Source: Physcocola sp002396385
GTDB taxonomy: Bacteria; Bacteroidota; Bacteroidia; Bacteroidales; Paludibacteraceae
NCBI GenBank assembly: GCA_946535435.1
Contig: CAMNDM010000027.1
Span: forward strand, 1-49,915
Direction: 5' to 3'
Length of the DNA: 49,915 nucleotides
Shown: positions 40,597-49,426 of the stretch, in pieces
Layout of the letters: every line of letters starts with the position of its first letter
Numbering within the stretch: position 1 is the stretch's first letter
Made by a program: the position numbers and the translations under genes
Notes under the pieces: generated by a model
Database searches by the model: none
Told to the model about the DNA's origin: nothing
Seen by the model: only the letters and a program-made list of their open reading frames with translations

Positions 40597-43500
40597 ATGC
40601 ATCTACTTAAGAAAACGTTGCCCGTCCTTCTATTGTCAGTAACCCTTGTTCCGGCAAGGGCGGAACGCATTTTGTTCGCACACTATACGGTCGACGACGG
40701 ATTGGCCAGCAATACGGTCAACTCGCTCTGTCAAGACGACAAGGGCTTTGTGTGGTTGGCTACCCGTTACGGCATCAGCCGTTTCGACGGTGTCAACTTT
40801 AAGAATTTTAACACGTCGACCGACACAGTCATATTAAAAAACGATGTGGGCTACGCCTTTATCCTTCCTAACGGAAAGCCCACCTTTTCCAGTTCCAACG
40901 CTATCTTGTTTTCGTACGATGACGTAGCCTGTCGTTTTGAAAACCTCTCTACTTTTTTGCCCACCGACCGCTATAAGTACGACATAATGGGGTTCTCGGT
41001 CCAGCAAAACGGCGACGGTTTGTTGGCAACTGCCTGTGGCATTTACCGCTATAACAAAACTAACTGCCAGTTCGGCAAAGTAAACACCGATTACAACAAT
41101 ATTGTGCTCGACGTCTGTACCGACAAGGCTGGAAACTATTGGATAGGGACGAACAAAGGCTGGTTGGTGTTGGACAGGTACGGCAAGACGACGCCCGCCA
41201 CTTATATGAATGGCGACCTTGTCAATAAGGTTTTCTGTCTTGACGAGAACCACGTGCTTGTCTGTTTCTCGTCGGGGGCGACATGGGTTGCGGAGGCTGC
41301 AAACGGACTTGCGCAAGTGAATGTTAGAAAGTCGGGACTGCCCTTTAGTTATGTAACCGCTGTGACGCGTGACAAAAACGGTGACCTATGGATAGGAACC
41401 CTGGGCGACGGTTTGTGGAAATGCCAGTTTAACGGAACGGCTTTCCATTGCGATAGAGTGGAGCCGCTAAACGAGCCGGAAGACGCACTGAGCAAAATAT
41501 CGTCGCTCTACATCGACCGCGCCGGCAATATATGGGTAGGCACCCAGTGCTCGGGCGTATGGCGGGCGACACCTGTTGGTGAATATGCCTACCTTAAATC
41601 GAAAGATATTGGTTTCCCGGTTGCAGTGGGGGCGTCGTTTGCCAACACTGACAACGGCGATATGTTGATGGGGACCGATGGTATGGGCCTCTTCTTATTT
41701 GACGAAAAACTGCAATTGAAGCGAAACATAGGCGGTTTGTCTTCAAACAGCGTTTTGACTATTGAGCACGACGGAGAGGACTTACTGCTCGGTTTCTGGG
41801 GTGGCGAGACCAACCGGCTCAATATGTATACCGGTAAAGTGTCGAAAATCAATTACAAGGGTATAAAGAACCCTCACTACACCACAAAGAACATCCTCCG
41901 TTCAAACGACGGTACGCTGTATGTGGCTGTAGCGGGCTACGGTATTTACCGTGGAAAGGACGACCAGTGGGAAAACCTGGTTTTGACCGACTCTGCCATG
42001 AACAACTATCCCGACGTATGGATAGAGGGCTCGGTTCAAAACGACCGTGGCACTGTTTATTTCTACTCGTCCAGAACGATTTGGAGCAACCAATCGGGGC
42101 ATTTCAAACCCTTACTGCCCGATGCCGACAACTCGCGTCAAACCAATCCGCTGCACATCAACCACTGCGTGTGTGGAGGCGGACGACTCTTTGCGGCCAC
42201 CAACAAAGGCCTGTTTGTGTTCGACGAGAACGATGTCTGTCTGGGTGTCCTCCCCTATATACCGATGGGTGAGTATGCCTCGCTGCTAATTGATAAGGAT
42301 GGTCGGCTGTGGGCCAGCGGCTCAAACGGAATACTGTCGATTGACACGAAAGAAAAAAAGTGCCGACAGATTATGCCGGCGCATGTGCTTCCTTCGCTCG
42401 ACTACTTCACTAGTCATGCCAGCCTGGTAGCCGGGAATGGCAACCTGTTTTTCGGGTGTAAAGACGGATTTGTCTGCATCCGGTCTGCTGCCAAACCTGG
42501 CTTGAAGACCGGTTATATGGCTTTCAAACGACTTAAAATACAGGGGGAGGAGGTCGCAATTGGGTCAGACCAGCTGCCCGAACCATTGGACAGGATTAAA
42601 CAGCTGAACCTGGATTATAGCCAAAAACACCTCTCCATCGATTTCGATTTAGTCGATTTCTCTCCCGTTAACCATTCAGCGGCAAAATACCGTATTTTGG
42701 GGATCGACACGGGTTGGACGGACCTTGGCAACAGGCGGTCGGTTGAAATACCGTTTCTTCCCGCAGGCGACTTTACCATCGAGTTGGCGGCATTTGCGGG
42801 CGGTGAGCCAGTAAAGGTAATCGGGTTGCCGGTAAGCGTTTCACCTCCATGGTGGCAGACGGGCTGGTTCTATGTACTTCTGGTATTAGCTTCGCTTGCC
42901 CTGTTTTTTGCGTTCTACCGGGTAAGGATGCGCCGAGCTGAATTGTACAGACGCGAATTGCAACAGTTGGTTGACGAGCGGACTGCCGACTTGAATCATG
43001 CGAACAAACGGCTGGCGGTGCAAAAAACGAAAATAGAAGAGGCCAACCAGTCGTTGCTGGCCTCGCTGAAACAGAAAGACCAGCTGGTGGCCGTTGTGGC
43101 ACACGATTTGAAAAATCCGATGTTTGCCATAGTCAGTGCATTAAAGCGGCTGCTTACCAATGTGTATGCGCCTGCCGAACAGCACCGTCTGCTGGTAAAA
43201 ATTGCCGACGAGTCGGAAAAACTGCAAAGCCAGATGGTTAATCTGCTGCAATGGGCTAACGGCGAGGCAACACTGTCGGCTTTTCATCCGACGGCCGTCG
43301 ATGCCAATATATTGGTGGAAGAGGCCATTTCGCTGCTGAAGGGGTTGGCCGACGAAAAAGAGATAGCGTTGGACCAGACTGGGCATACAAAATTCAAGAC
43401 CTTTGCCGACGCGCGCATGTTTTCGACCATTATACGCAATTTACTGACTAACGCCATTAAGTTTACTCGCAAGGGCGGACGTGTGTCTGTTAATGTGGAA

Positions 43501-44553
43501 GAGAATGACAACGAAACAGTGATAAAAGTGGTAGACCAGGGTGTGGGTATGAGCCCGGAAACGACTTCCAGACTTCTGTCGGGAAGCAATGTCGCCTCCA
43601 CTTCGGGTACTGAGCAGGAGCAGGGGTTTGGCTTCGGCTTCAAGATTGTGTTAGACTACATAAAGAAGAACCGGGGCAATTTGCATATCGACAGTACGGA
43701 AGGAAAGGGTACAACCGTTGAGGTGGTCTTGCCGCGCTGTGAAGAGGAAGTCATCGATCCGGTTAAGAAAACGACTTCTGTCGGGGTCAGTATCAACAAG
43801 GAACTTCTGTCGGGCAAGACTATTCTGGTGGTAGACGACGATGAACTCATTCTTGACCACATAGGCAGTCTGCTTTCACCTTTTGTAGAGGTACTGAAGG
43901 CGCACGACGGGGCCGAAGGCTACGCTATGGCACAGGCGCATGTGCCCGACCTGGTGATCAGCGATGTAGACATGCCCAACCTCGATGGATTGGAAATGTA
44001 TACAAAAATGGGAACCAACCTTTTAACTTCGAATATCCCGTTACTTTTCCTTTCGGCCAAGACCGACAACAGTGTGAAACTGAAAGGGCTGTCAATAGGT
44101 GCTATCGACTACATTGCCAAACCTTTCGCCGACGACGAACTGCTGGTGAAAATCTGCAACTTCCTGCTGTGGCAGCAGAAACTGCAGTTGAAGGCCCTGA
44201 CGAAAACATACGGTGGCGAAGAGACTACCAGCACCGATGCTGTCAATCCGCTGTTGGAAAAAATCATCAGTCTGGTGAAAGAAAATTATTCCAATCCGCT
44301 TTATTCGTTAACCGACTTCGTGCGTGAGTTGGGTATGAGTAAGGCCACCCTCAGCCGCCGGTTGAAGTCTATAACCGACAAGACCCCGATTGAAATTTTA
44401 AACGAGTACCGTTTGAACATGTCGAAAAAACTGCTCGAAGAAGGGCAGATGTCGGTTAGCGATGTGGCGTATGCCGTAGGGTTCAACGACCCCTCCTACT
44501 TCAGCCGACGTTTCAAGGAATGTTTTGGAAATACGCCGAAATCAGTGCGTTGA
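40597..44553 (+). CDS. Hybrid two-component system regulator (HTCS)
   Basis: This 1,318-residue single-chain sensor-regulator starts with a signal peptide (about 1-23). A periplasmic sensor of two-component propeller repeats follows, to about residue 650 (repeats such as DKGFVWLATRYGISRFDG and DGRLWASGSNGILSID), then a Y_Y_Y domain to about 745. One membrane span lies at about 757-777 and a coiled segment after it. The histidine kinase H-box is VVAHDLKNPMF at about 835, with HATPase (NLLTNAIKFTRKGG, GFGFGFKIVLDYI). The receiver (from about 1,075) has VDDDE, phospho-Asp in SDVDMPNLDG and Lys in AKPFADD. An AraC helix-turn-helix pair (SKATLSRRLK, VAYAVGFNDPSYFSRRFKE) ends it. HTCS proteins sense oligosaccharides in the periplasm and activate adjacent polysaccharide-use genes; the mannanase gene begins 85 bases downstream. 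Confidence 0.92.
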   Translation: MHLLKKTLPVLLLSVTLVPARAERILFAHYTVDDGLASNTVNSLCQDDKGFVWLATRYGISRFDGVNFKNFNTSTDTVILKNDVGYAFILPNGKPTFSSSNAILFSYDDVACRFENLSTFLPTDRYKYDIMGFSVQQNGDGLLATACGIYRYNKTNCQFGKVNTDYNNIVLDVCTDKAGNYWIGTNKGWLVLDRYGKTTPATYMNGDLVNKVFCLDENHVLVCFSSGATWVAEAANGLAQVNVRKSGLPFSYVTAVTRDKNGDLWIGTLGDGLWKCQFNGTAFHCDRVEPLNEPEDALSKISSLYIDRAGNIWVGTQCSGVWRATPVGEYAYLKSKDIGFPVAVGASFANTDNGDMLMGTDGMGLFLFDEKLQLKRNIGGLSSNSVLTIEHDGEDLLLGFWGGETNRLNMYTGKVSKINYKGIKNPHYTTKNILRSNDGTLYVAVAGYGIYRGKDDQWENLVLTDSAMNNYPDVWIEGSVQNDRGTVYFYSSRTIWSNQSGHFKPLLPDADNSRQTNPLHINHCVCGGGRLFAATNKGLFVFDENDVCLGVLPYIPMGEYASLLIDKDGRLWASGSNGILSIDTKEKKCRQIMPAHVLPSLDYFTSHASLVAGNGNLFFGCKDGFVCIRSAAKPGLKTGYMAFKRLKIQGEEVAIGSDQLPEPLDRIKQLNLDYSQKHLSIDFDLVDFSPVNHSAAKYRILGIDTGWTDLGNRRSVEIPFLPAGDFTIELAAFAGGEPVKVIGLPVSVSPPWWQTGWFYVLLVLASLALFFAFYRVRMRRAELYRRELQQLVDERTADLNHANKRLAVQKTKIEEANQSLLASLKQKDQLVAVVAHDLKNPMFAIVSALKRLLTNVYAPAEQHRLLVKIADESEKLQSQMVNLLQWANGEATLSAFHPTAVDANILVEEAISLLKGLADEKEIALDQTGHTKFKTFADARMFSTIIRNLLTNAIKFTRKGGRVSVNVEENDNETVIKVVDQGVGMSPETTSRLLSGSNVASTSGTEQEQGFGFGFKIVLDYIKKNRGNLHIDSTEGKGTTVEVVLPRCEEEVIDPVKKTTSVGVSINKELLSGKTILVVDDDELILDHIGSLLSPFVEVLKAHDGAEGYAMAQAHVPDLVISDVDMPNLDGLEMYTKMGTNLLTSNIPLLFLSAKTDNSVKLKGLSIGAIDYIAKPFADDELLVKICNFLLWQQKLQLKALTKTYGGEETTSTDAVNPLLEKIISLVKENYSNPLYSLTDFVRELGMSKATLSRRLKSITDKTPIEILNEYRLNMSKKLLEEGQMSVSDVAYAVGFNDPSYFSRRFKECFGNTPKSVR

Positions 44554-44608
44554 AACAATTTTCCGCTTATTTGAGCCTAATCTCCTATTCTGTCTGCGTG
44601 TTCATTTT

Positions 44609-44616
44609 TAGTTTTG
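44609..44616 (+). promoter_or_regulatory. -7 element of the mannanase gene
   Basis: TAGTTTTG matches TAnnTTTG, 22 bases before the start codon. The base at the usual -33 position (TATT, 44586-44589) is poor, as expected for a promoter that needs an activator such as the adjacent HTCS. Confidence 0.45.
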
Positions 44617-44638
44617 CTCGTGTAAAAACTTTACTACA

Positions 44639-47389
44639 ATGAACACTAAATTCTTATACCTGGTTACATTGGCCGTTGCACTGACTACACAGTCGTATGC
44701 GGCCATCAGCACAGCACCCGTCACAAAAGACGCGACAGAGGGCGCTAAGAAGATTTATGACTTTTTATATACCAATTTCGGCAAAAAGACGGTTTCTGGC
44801 GTCATGTGCGGCGACATGGACAATGGCGGTGCGAGTTACAAGACGCAGGTTGATGTTGCATATCTACATTCGGTAGACGGTGGAAAATATCCGGCACTGG
44901 TGGGAGTCGACTTCCTGAACGCTACCGGTGCGCATAGCGACGAAGGTTGGTACCAGCAGTACACCAGCAGCGGCATCTCTCTTGCGAAAGAATTGTATAA
45001 AGACGGTGGCATTCCATCGTTCTGCTGGCATTGGCGCCCTGGAAGCGAGGAAGCCTTCTACGACAAGAGTGCCAACGCTAACTATACCTTGTTCGACTAT
45101 ACCAAAGGTTTCAAGAGTGGCACTACCGAATGGGATACCTCGTCGGAAGTATACAAGACCCTTATAAATGATATTGACATCGTGTCGAACCTGTTCCTCG
45201 ATTTGCAGAAATCGGGCGTAGCTGCTGTTTGGCGTCCGCTCCATGAAGCTGCCGGCGGTTGGTTCTGGTGGGGAACAAAGGGTGCGGAAAGTTACGTGGC
45301 CCTGTACCGCCTGATGTACGACCGTATGGTGAATGTGAACGGGGTAAAGAACCTCATCTGGGTGTGGAACCTCGAGAAAAATCCAAGTAAGGGATACGCT
45401 TACGACGAAACCTGGTATCCGGGCGATGCGTATGTCGACGTGATTGGCGTTGACCTTTATAACGGTGCAAACAACAACGGTTCGAACATCAGCGCATGGA
45501 ACACCATTATCAGCAAGATGGGTGCCAACCACCTGATGGCCCTGACCGAAAACGGACCTATTGTTGACCCTGCCGAGGCCGTTGCCAAAGGCGATATGTG
45601 GTCGTGGTGGATGCCGTGGTACAACTCGTGGAGTGGCGGTTTTATTGACCAAACCAGCAAGAGCCTCTGGCAAAGCGCTATGAGCAGCGATGCCATTATT
45701 ACCCTTGACGAGATGCCGGGCTGGGGTACCTATGTGGCAGGTCCGGAAGAAATGGACCTCGATGAAGTATGTGCCACACAGGAGGCAAAAGGCATTTACG
45801 AAGTGGAATGTTCTAACGACTATCAGGCGACTGAAGTGACAGCGTCGAACAAGTCTGGGAAAGGGGTGTTGAACCTGATGAACGACGACGACTACATCAA
45901 CCTCACTATCAACCTGTCAGCTAAAGGTTCATACAAAGTTTATGTGGGCTACAACTCGCTCTATGGTTTCAAGCAGATAAACTGTGCGGTGAACGGCATT
46001 GGCGGCACTGCCAACCTGGGTGAAAGTGCCGATGACAAGAGCACCGATAAAATGGGCGAGTGCCTGGTCGGAACTTACGATTTTGCCGCAGGAGCAAACA
46101 CTGTGAAACTGACTCCAATCTGGACCTGGGCGGTTGTCGATTATGTAAGGATTGAAAAAGATAACGACGCTCCCGTCTACGAGTTCAAAGTTTCGGATGT
46201 GGATGGCATAAAGGTAGACGGAGCCAAGGTTTTAGACCATTGCGGAAACGAGTTCGTGATGCGTGGCGTAAATATGGCGTATACTTGGTTTAAGGGTTCG
46301 GCCTACAACCAGTTGGAAGCTATCCACAAATACGGGGCGAACGCTGTCCGCATTGTATTGGGAAATGGTGTCAAGTATAACAACGACAAGGCGTCGGAGG
46401 TGCTTGAAATCGTAAACAAGTGTAAAGAGTATGGTATGGTAGCCATTCTTGAAGTGCACGACGTGACGGGAAGCGACAAGATAGACGACCTGCTAACGGC
46501 AGCAAACTATTTTGCCAATCTGGCCCCAGTTCTTAAAGGCACCGAGCCATACGTCATCATCAACATTGCCAACGAGTGGCACAACTCTTCGGCCGGCACT
46601 AACTGGCGCGATGGTTATGTAAAGGCCATTCCGGTTATTAGAAATGCCGGGTTGCGCCACTGCATAATGGTAGATGCCGGAGGTTACGGACAGAGTGCGG
46701 CTACCATACACACCTATGGTAAAGAAGTGATGGCTGCAGACGTCGACAACAACATCCTCTTCTCCATCCACATGTACGGCGGAGCCGGAAACACCAACAA
46801 GGTAGTTCCTAACATCGACGGTGTCATCAACCAGGGCCTTGCCCTCTGTATCGGCGAGTTCGGCTGGTTCCACAGTGACGGCGATGTAGACGAAGAAAAA
46901 ATACTGTCGTACTGCAACGAGAAGAATGTGGGCTGGCTGGCCTGGTCGTGGTATGGAAACGGCAGCCCGGTAGAGTACCTCGATGTGGTAAAGGATGCGA
47001 CTGCAGACCCTGTTTTGGCTTCTTATTCCAATATTTCTATCAACAATTGGAACAATACCGAAACATGGACCGCATCGGGCGACTGGGGTAAGACCATAAC
47101 CGATGCCTGGAAGGCAGAAGCCAAGATGGCGGTATTAGACGAATGCACCAACGCCTCGGTGAGTGCGGTCGATGCCAACAACCAGACAACGTTGTTTGTG
47201 TCGGAAACTGGTGAACTCAACTTTGAATCGGACCACGCAAGCCAAGTGGCTATCACCGATGTTCTCGGTCGTGTGGTCTATGTTGGCGAGGTGATGCAGG
47301 GTGCCAACATCGTTAACGTAAGTGAATGGGCAGACGGAATATACTTTGTTAATATAGAGAGTAAGGTTAATAAGTTTATAAAGAAGTAG
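44639..47389 (+). CDS. Bimodular mannanase: GH26, CBM35-like, GH5 (GH5_8-like), T9SS tail
   Basis: The 916-residue protein has these parts in order. A signal peptide (1 to about 22). A GH26 domain (about 30-360) with acid/base Glu203 in WRPLHEAAGGW and nucleophile Glu304 in ALTENGPIVD. A carbohydrate-binding beta-sandwich of CBM35 type (about 380-505, YEVECSNDYQATEV to VDYVRIEKD). A GH5 domain (about 515-830) with acid/base Glu646 in IINIANEWHNS and nucleophile Glu740 in LCIGEFGWFHSDGDVDE. The latter stretch is very like GH5 subfamily 8 beta-mannanases. A T9SS type A sorting domain ends it (last 65 residues, VAITDVLGRVVY to GIYFVNI). Both catalytic parts should cut beta-1,4-mannan, on the cell surface or outside. 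No SusC/SusD pair is in the window. Confidence 0.9.
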   Translation: MNTKFLYLVTLAVALTTQSYAAISTAPVTKDATEGAKKIYDFLYTNFGKKTVSGVMCGDMDNGGASYKTQVDVAYLHSVDGGKYPALVGVDFLNATGAHSDEGWYQQYTSSGISLAKELYKDGGIPSFCWHWRPGSEEAFYDKSANANYTLFDYTKGFKSGTTEWDTSSEVYKTLINDIDIVSNLFLDLQKSGVAAVWRPLHEAAGGWFWWGTKGAESYVALYRLMYDRMVNVNGVKNLIWVWNLEKNPSKGYAYDETWYPGDAYVDVIGVDLYNGANNNGSNISAWNTIISKMGANHLMALTENGPIVDPAEAVAKGDMWSWWMPWYNSWSGGFIDQTSKSLWQSAMSSDAIITLDEMPGWGTYVAGPEEMDLDEVCATQEAKGIYEVECSNDYQATEVTASNKSGKGVLNLMNDDDYINLTINLSAKGSYKVYVGYNSLYGFKQINCAVNGIGGTANLGESADDKSTDKMGECLVGTYDFAAGANTVKLTPIWTWAVVDYVRIEKDNDAPVYEFKVSDVDGIKVDGAKVLDHCGNEFVMRGVNMAYTWFKGSAYNQLEAIHKYGANAVRIVLGNGVKYNNDKASEVLEIVNKCKEYGMVAILEVHDVTGSDKIDDLLTAANYFANLAPVLKGTEPYVIINIANEWHNSSAGTNWRDGYVKAIPVIRNAGLRHCIMVDAGGYGQSAATIHTYGKEVMAADVDNNILFSIHMYGGAGNTNKVVPNIDGVINQGLALCIGEFGWFHSDGDVDEEKILSYCNEKNVGWLAWSWYGNGSPVEYLDVVKDATADPVLASYSNISINNWNNTETWTASGDWGKTITDAWKAEAKMAVLDECTNASVSAVDANNQTTLFVSETGELNFESDHASQVAITDVLGRVVYVGEVMQGANIVNVSEWADGIYFVNIESKVNKFIKK

Positions 47390-47400
47390 TTTGGAAAATG

Positions 47401-47431
47401 GCCTTCTCCCGTATGCGGAGAAGGCGTTTTT
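47401..47431 (+). terminator. Rho-independent terminator of the mannanase gene
   Basis: GCCTTCTCC (47401-47409) pairs with GGAGAAGGC (47417-47425) around a 7-base loop, followed by GTTTTT. It begins 12 bases after the stop codon. Confidence 0.85.
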
Positions 47432-47553
47432 AAACAAGACTTTTAACCGGTTCCGTTGTTAAAGGATATCATTGAACACTAAAGCAGTCTATAACAACTA
47501 CACTACATTTTTAGTAAAATTACACACAAAACGCTTCACAAATTGTAAGCCAT

Positions 47554-47679
47554 GTGACATGGCAATTAAAGGCAGGACGTGCAAACGGCCTGCCTTTGTT
47601 TGTTGAGGTGGATGTGGAAAATGGAAATTCCACCCGTGTGTACGAGTATGCGGAGTTGTTAGATTGGATAAATTTTTAG
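47554..47679 (+). other. Short open frame of 41 codons, possible small gene or remnant
   Basis: From GTG at 47554 the frame reads MTWQLKAGRANGLPLFVEVD, then VENGNSTRVYEYAELLDWIN and F, then TAG at 47677. The composition looks protein-like and the frame extends upstream without a stop to about 47520, but with no ATG. The hairpin at 47568-47597 falls inside it, so either the structure or the frame is likely to be accidental. I do not recognise the peptide. Confidence 0.25.
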
Positions 47680-47711
47680 AAGCTGTGATAACAGGGCTGT
47701 AGACAGATAGG

Positions 47712-47984
47712 TCATTTATTATCGTAGTGTCCGTAGGCACGCAAAACAAGTACCAAAACCGTATCGTCGTAAATACGGTAAACCAGCCGGTGCTTTTTAG
47801 AGATGCGCCGGCTCCATCGACCCTCAGGTAACCCTTTAAGCGGTTCGGGGTGACCAGTACCAGTTTTGGGATGTTGCATAAGTTCAGAAAGCATAATTGT
47901 CAATTTTTTAAACGCCATCGGTTCATTGCGCTTCAAATCCTGCATATCCTGCTTTGACTCTTCAGTATAATCAAGTTTATACAT
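47712..47984 (-). CDS. yoeB: Txe/YoeB family toxin (mRNA interferase)
   Basis: This 90-residue protein matches YoeB along its length: GHPEPLKGLPEGRWSRR (Glu47, then Arg59-Arg60), KKHRLVYRIYDD, and the C-terminal GHY with His86, which correspond to the Glu, Arg and His of the ribosome-dependent RNase active site. It lies 7 bases after its antitoxin gene, in the usual antitoxin-first order. It cleaves mRNA in the ribosomal A site when freed from the antitoxin. The Leu-rich strand LVLVLRAYGHY replaces the more common IIACRYHY but keeps the catalytic His. Confidence 0.88.
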   Translation of the reverse strand: MYKLDYTEESKQDMQDLKRNEPMAFKKLTIMLSELMQHPKTGTGHPEPLKGLPEGRWSRRISKKHRLVYRIYDDTVLVLVLRAYGHYDNK

Positions 47985-47991
47985 AGTTTAA

Positions 47992-48240
47992 TCATAGGTT
48001 TTTAATAAACTGGTCTAGCTCTTCTAACGAATTTATCCGGTGAGTCTTTCCTTGTCGGTACTCTTCCTCGCCACGATCAAGACTGGCAAAAAATTCCTCG
48101 CGGCTGACCAGGGTAGGGTCGGCTTCCTTCTCAGCCACCAGTTTACGCAGGTATCTGGCCACCCGTTTCATCATAGGTTCGCTTTCGGCTAAGATGCCCA
48201 TATCGCGCCATATTTGCGCATTTAATTCTGTTGGTGTCAT
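47992..48240 (-). CDS. Antitoxin of the YoeB-type pair
   Basis: The ATG at 48240 (MTPTELNAQIWRDMGI) gives 82 residues; the longer frame upstream has a hydrophobic start that does not suit an antitoxin. The N-terminal half (LNAQIWRDMGILAESEPMMKRVARYLRKL) is predicted helical, and the C-terminal half (REEFFASLDRGEEEYRQGK onward) is acidic and probably unfolded until it wraps the toxin. The call rests on position and size; it is not a canonical YefM (PhdYeFM) sequence that I can recognise. A -7 element TAACTTTG lies on the minus strand at 48274-48267. Confidence 0.72.
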   Translation of the reverse strand: MTPTELNAQIWRDMGILAESEPMMKRVARYLRKLVAEKEADPTLVSREEFFASLDRGEEEYRQGKTHRINSLEELDQFIKNL

Positions 48241-48266
48241 AATGTATTGTTTTTCTATTATTAACG

Positions 48267-48274
48267 CAAAGTTA
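48267..48274 (-). promoter_or_regulatory. -7 element for the toxin-antitoxin operon
   Basis: The minus strand reads TAACTTTG (TAnnTTTG), about 27 bases upstream of the antitoxin ATG. A -33 element is not clear. The AT-rich inverted flanks may hold the antitoxin's binding site. Confidence 0.4.
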
Positions 48275-48336
48275 ACTATAAAATAGAAGAACATACCACA
48301 AGAAGGCAGAAATGCAAAGAATTATTTATCATATTT

Positions 48337-48366
48337 TTTGATTAATACACAATTTTTATATATTTG
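48337..48366 (+). promoter_or_regulatory. Candidate promoter upstream of the lipoprotein gene
   Basis: TTTG (48337-48340), 18 bases, then TATATTTG (48359-48366, exact -7). It lies 187 bases before the ATG at 48553, so the transcript would have a long leader or an extra short gene (48422-48514). Confidence 0.5.
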
Positions 48367-48421
48367 CGATGAATTTGTCAAATTAACCAAGCAATAGTAA
48401 TGAATAACGTTGCTAAAGTTT

Positions 48422-48514
48422 ATGTTTTTTTGCACTTGCCAGGGGCTGTTTATATTATGCGGTTGTACCGGAGGATTTAGCAACGGTAAAGTCAGAAAAA
48501 GCTTTAAACTGTAG
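48422..48514 (+). other. 30-codon lipoprotein-like mini open frame
   Basis: The ATG at 48422 opens MFFCTCQGLFILCGCTGGFS then ten more residues to TAG at 48512. A short hydrophobic run followed by LCGC recalls a lipoprotein signal, and a promoter lies 55 bases upstream. It may be chance, or a leader peptide of the lipoprotein gene that starts 38 bases later. Confidence 0.2.
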
Positions 48515-48552
48515 TACAGAAAACCATTGTTTTATTTTTAAATCTTATTATC

Positions 48553-49143
48553 ATGAAGAAAAAATTACCATTTTGGGCACTATCGGCCGTGTGTGTTTTG
48601 GCTTTCAATTCCTGTGAGAATGAGGACAAAGAAGAGTTAGCGCAAGGTAACACCGAAGAGGCCTATCCTTTTTGTATAGTAAAGCTACCGGAAGGACCAC
48701 ATTCTCTTTTTATCGGGGCGAGCGATTGTCTGTATCCCATTACTTTAGATTCTATTGGCCAGCCAGTTGTGCCACAAGAGGGCGACCAAATTCTAAAGCC
48801 TTTTGTATCTTATGCTTACAATCAGGAGCTTGGAAGTCTAAGCATCAATCTCGAAAACTTCCTGATGCCTTGTCAAGGCAATCATGTAATGTCTGTGCAA
48901 TTGGAAGGAGACACCCTCCTTATCGACGCCTACACTTGGGAGGAGTATATCGACATGCGTGAGATTATTCCTGTTGAGAACGCCGATTGCACTTGCCGTT
49001 TCCAACTGAAGTCGGTTGTCAATAATTTACAACCTAAAACCTATTACATTCGTCCGTACGGTTCAAATAATCCGGAAGATGTTAAGGTTCTCGACTTGAG
49101 TGAAAGCACCGAAGGCAGCGTCTACTTCGAGAGCTACGAGTAA
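48553..49143 (+). CDS. Hypothetical lipoprotein
   Basis: This 196-residue protein has a lipoprotein signal (MKKKLPFWALSAVCVLAFNSC, lipobox AFNSC). The mature part begins with an acidic linker (ENEDKEELAQGNTEE), as in many surface-exposed Bacteroidota lipoproteins. A body of about 160 residues follows, containing Cys in YPFCIV, ASDCLY, LMPCQG and the pair DCTCRFQLK. A two-strand segment (NNLQPKTYYIRPYG) near the end could be an immunoglobulin-like fold. Family not recognised. Confidence 0.65.
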   Translation: MKKKLPFWALSAVCVLAFNSCENEDKEELAQGNTEEAYPFCIVKLPEGPHSLFIGASDCLYPITLDSIGQPVVPQEGDQILKPFVSYAYNQELGSLSINLENFLMPCQGNHVMSVQLEGDTLLIDAYTWEEYIDMREIIPVENADCTCRFQLKSVVNNLQPKTYYIRPYGSNNPEDVKVLDLSESTEGSVYFESYE

Positions 49144-49372
49144 AAAGACGAAATTAATAGTATGTTTATATAGTCCACTAGGGAAAAGTGGAGTAGGGTA
49201 GCACCACACGTGTTGTCGGTGCGTATGAATTCGATTTATAAGTACCAATTGTACATGTCGGACAGATGCTGTTTGGCAAAAGGTTGAAATGTCTGTAATG
49301 TGATTAATGCCATTACCAGTGTATTTTGTCCTTTATACGCCAAAAACACATCAAAGTCACGACGTGAAAGTC

Positions 49373-49426
49373 CATAGGAGCCGGGTATGCTTTTTTGACT
49401 AGGTCGGGCATACCCTCTATCCTATG
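49373..49426. repeat. Nested inverted repeat
   Basis: Outer arms CATAGGA (49373-49379) and TCCTATG (49420-49426) enclose inner arms GGGTATGC (49383-49390) and GCATACCC (49408-49415), with small internal loops and a 17-base centre that contains six T. The whole could fold as a stable hairpin on either strand. Confidence 0.6.

Larger units (their letters stand above)
47390..47711. other. Region after the mannanase: terminator, two hairpins, short open frame
   Basis: The stretch holds the mannanase terminator at 47401-47431, then two abutting hairpins at 47541-47567 and 47568-47597. A 41-codon GTG open frame (47554-47679) that overlaps both is listed separately. No gene of ordinary size is present. 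Confidence 0.5.
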
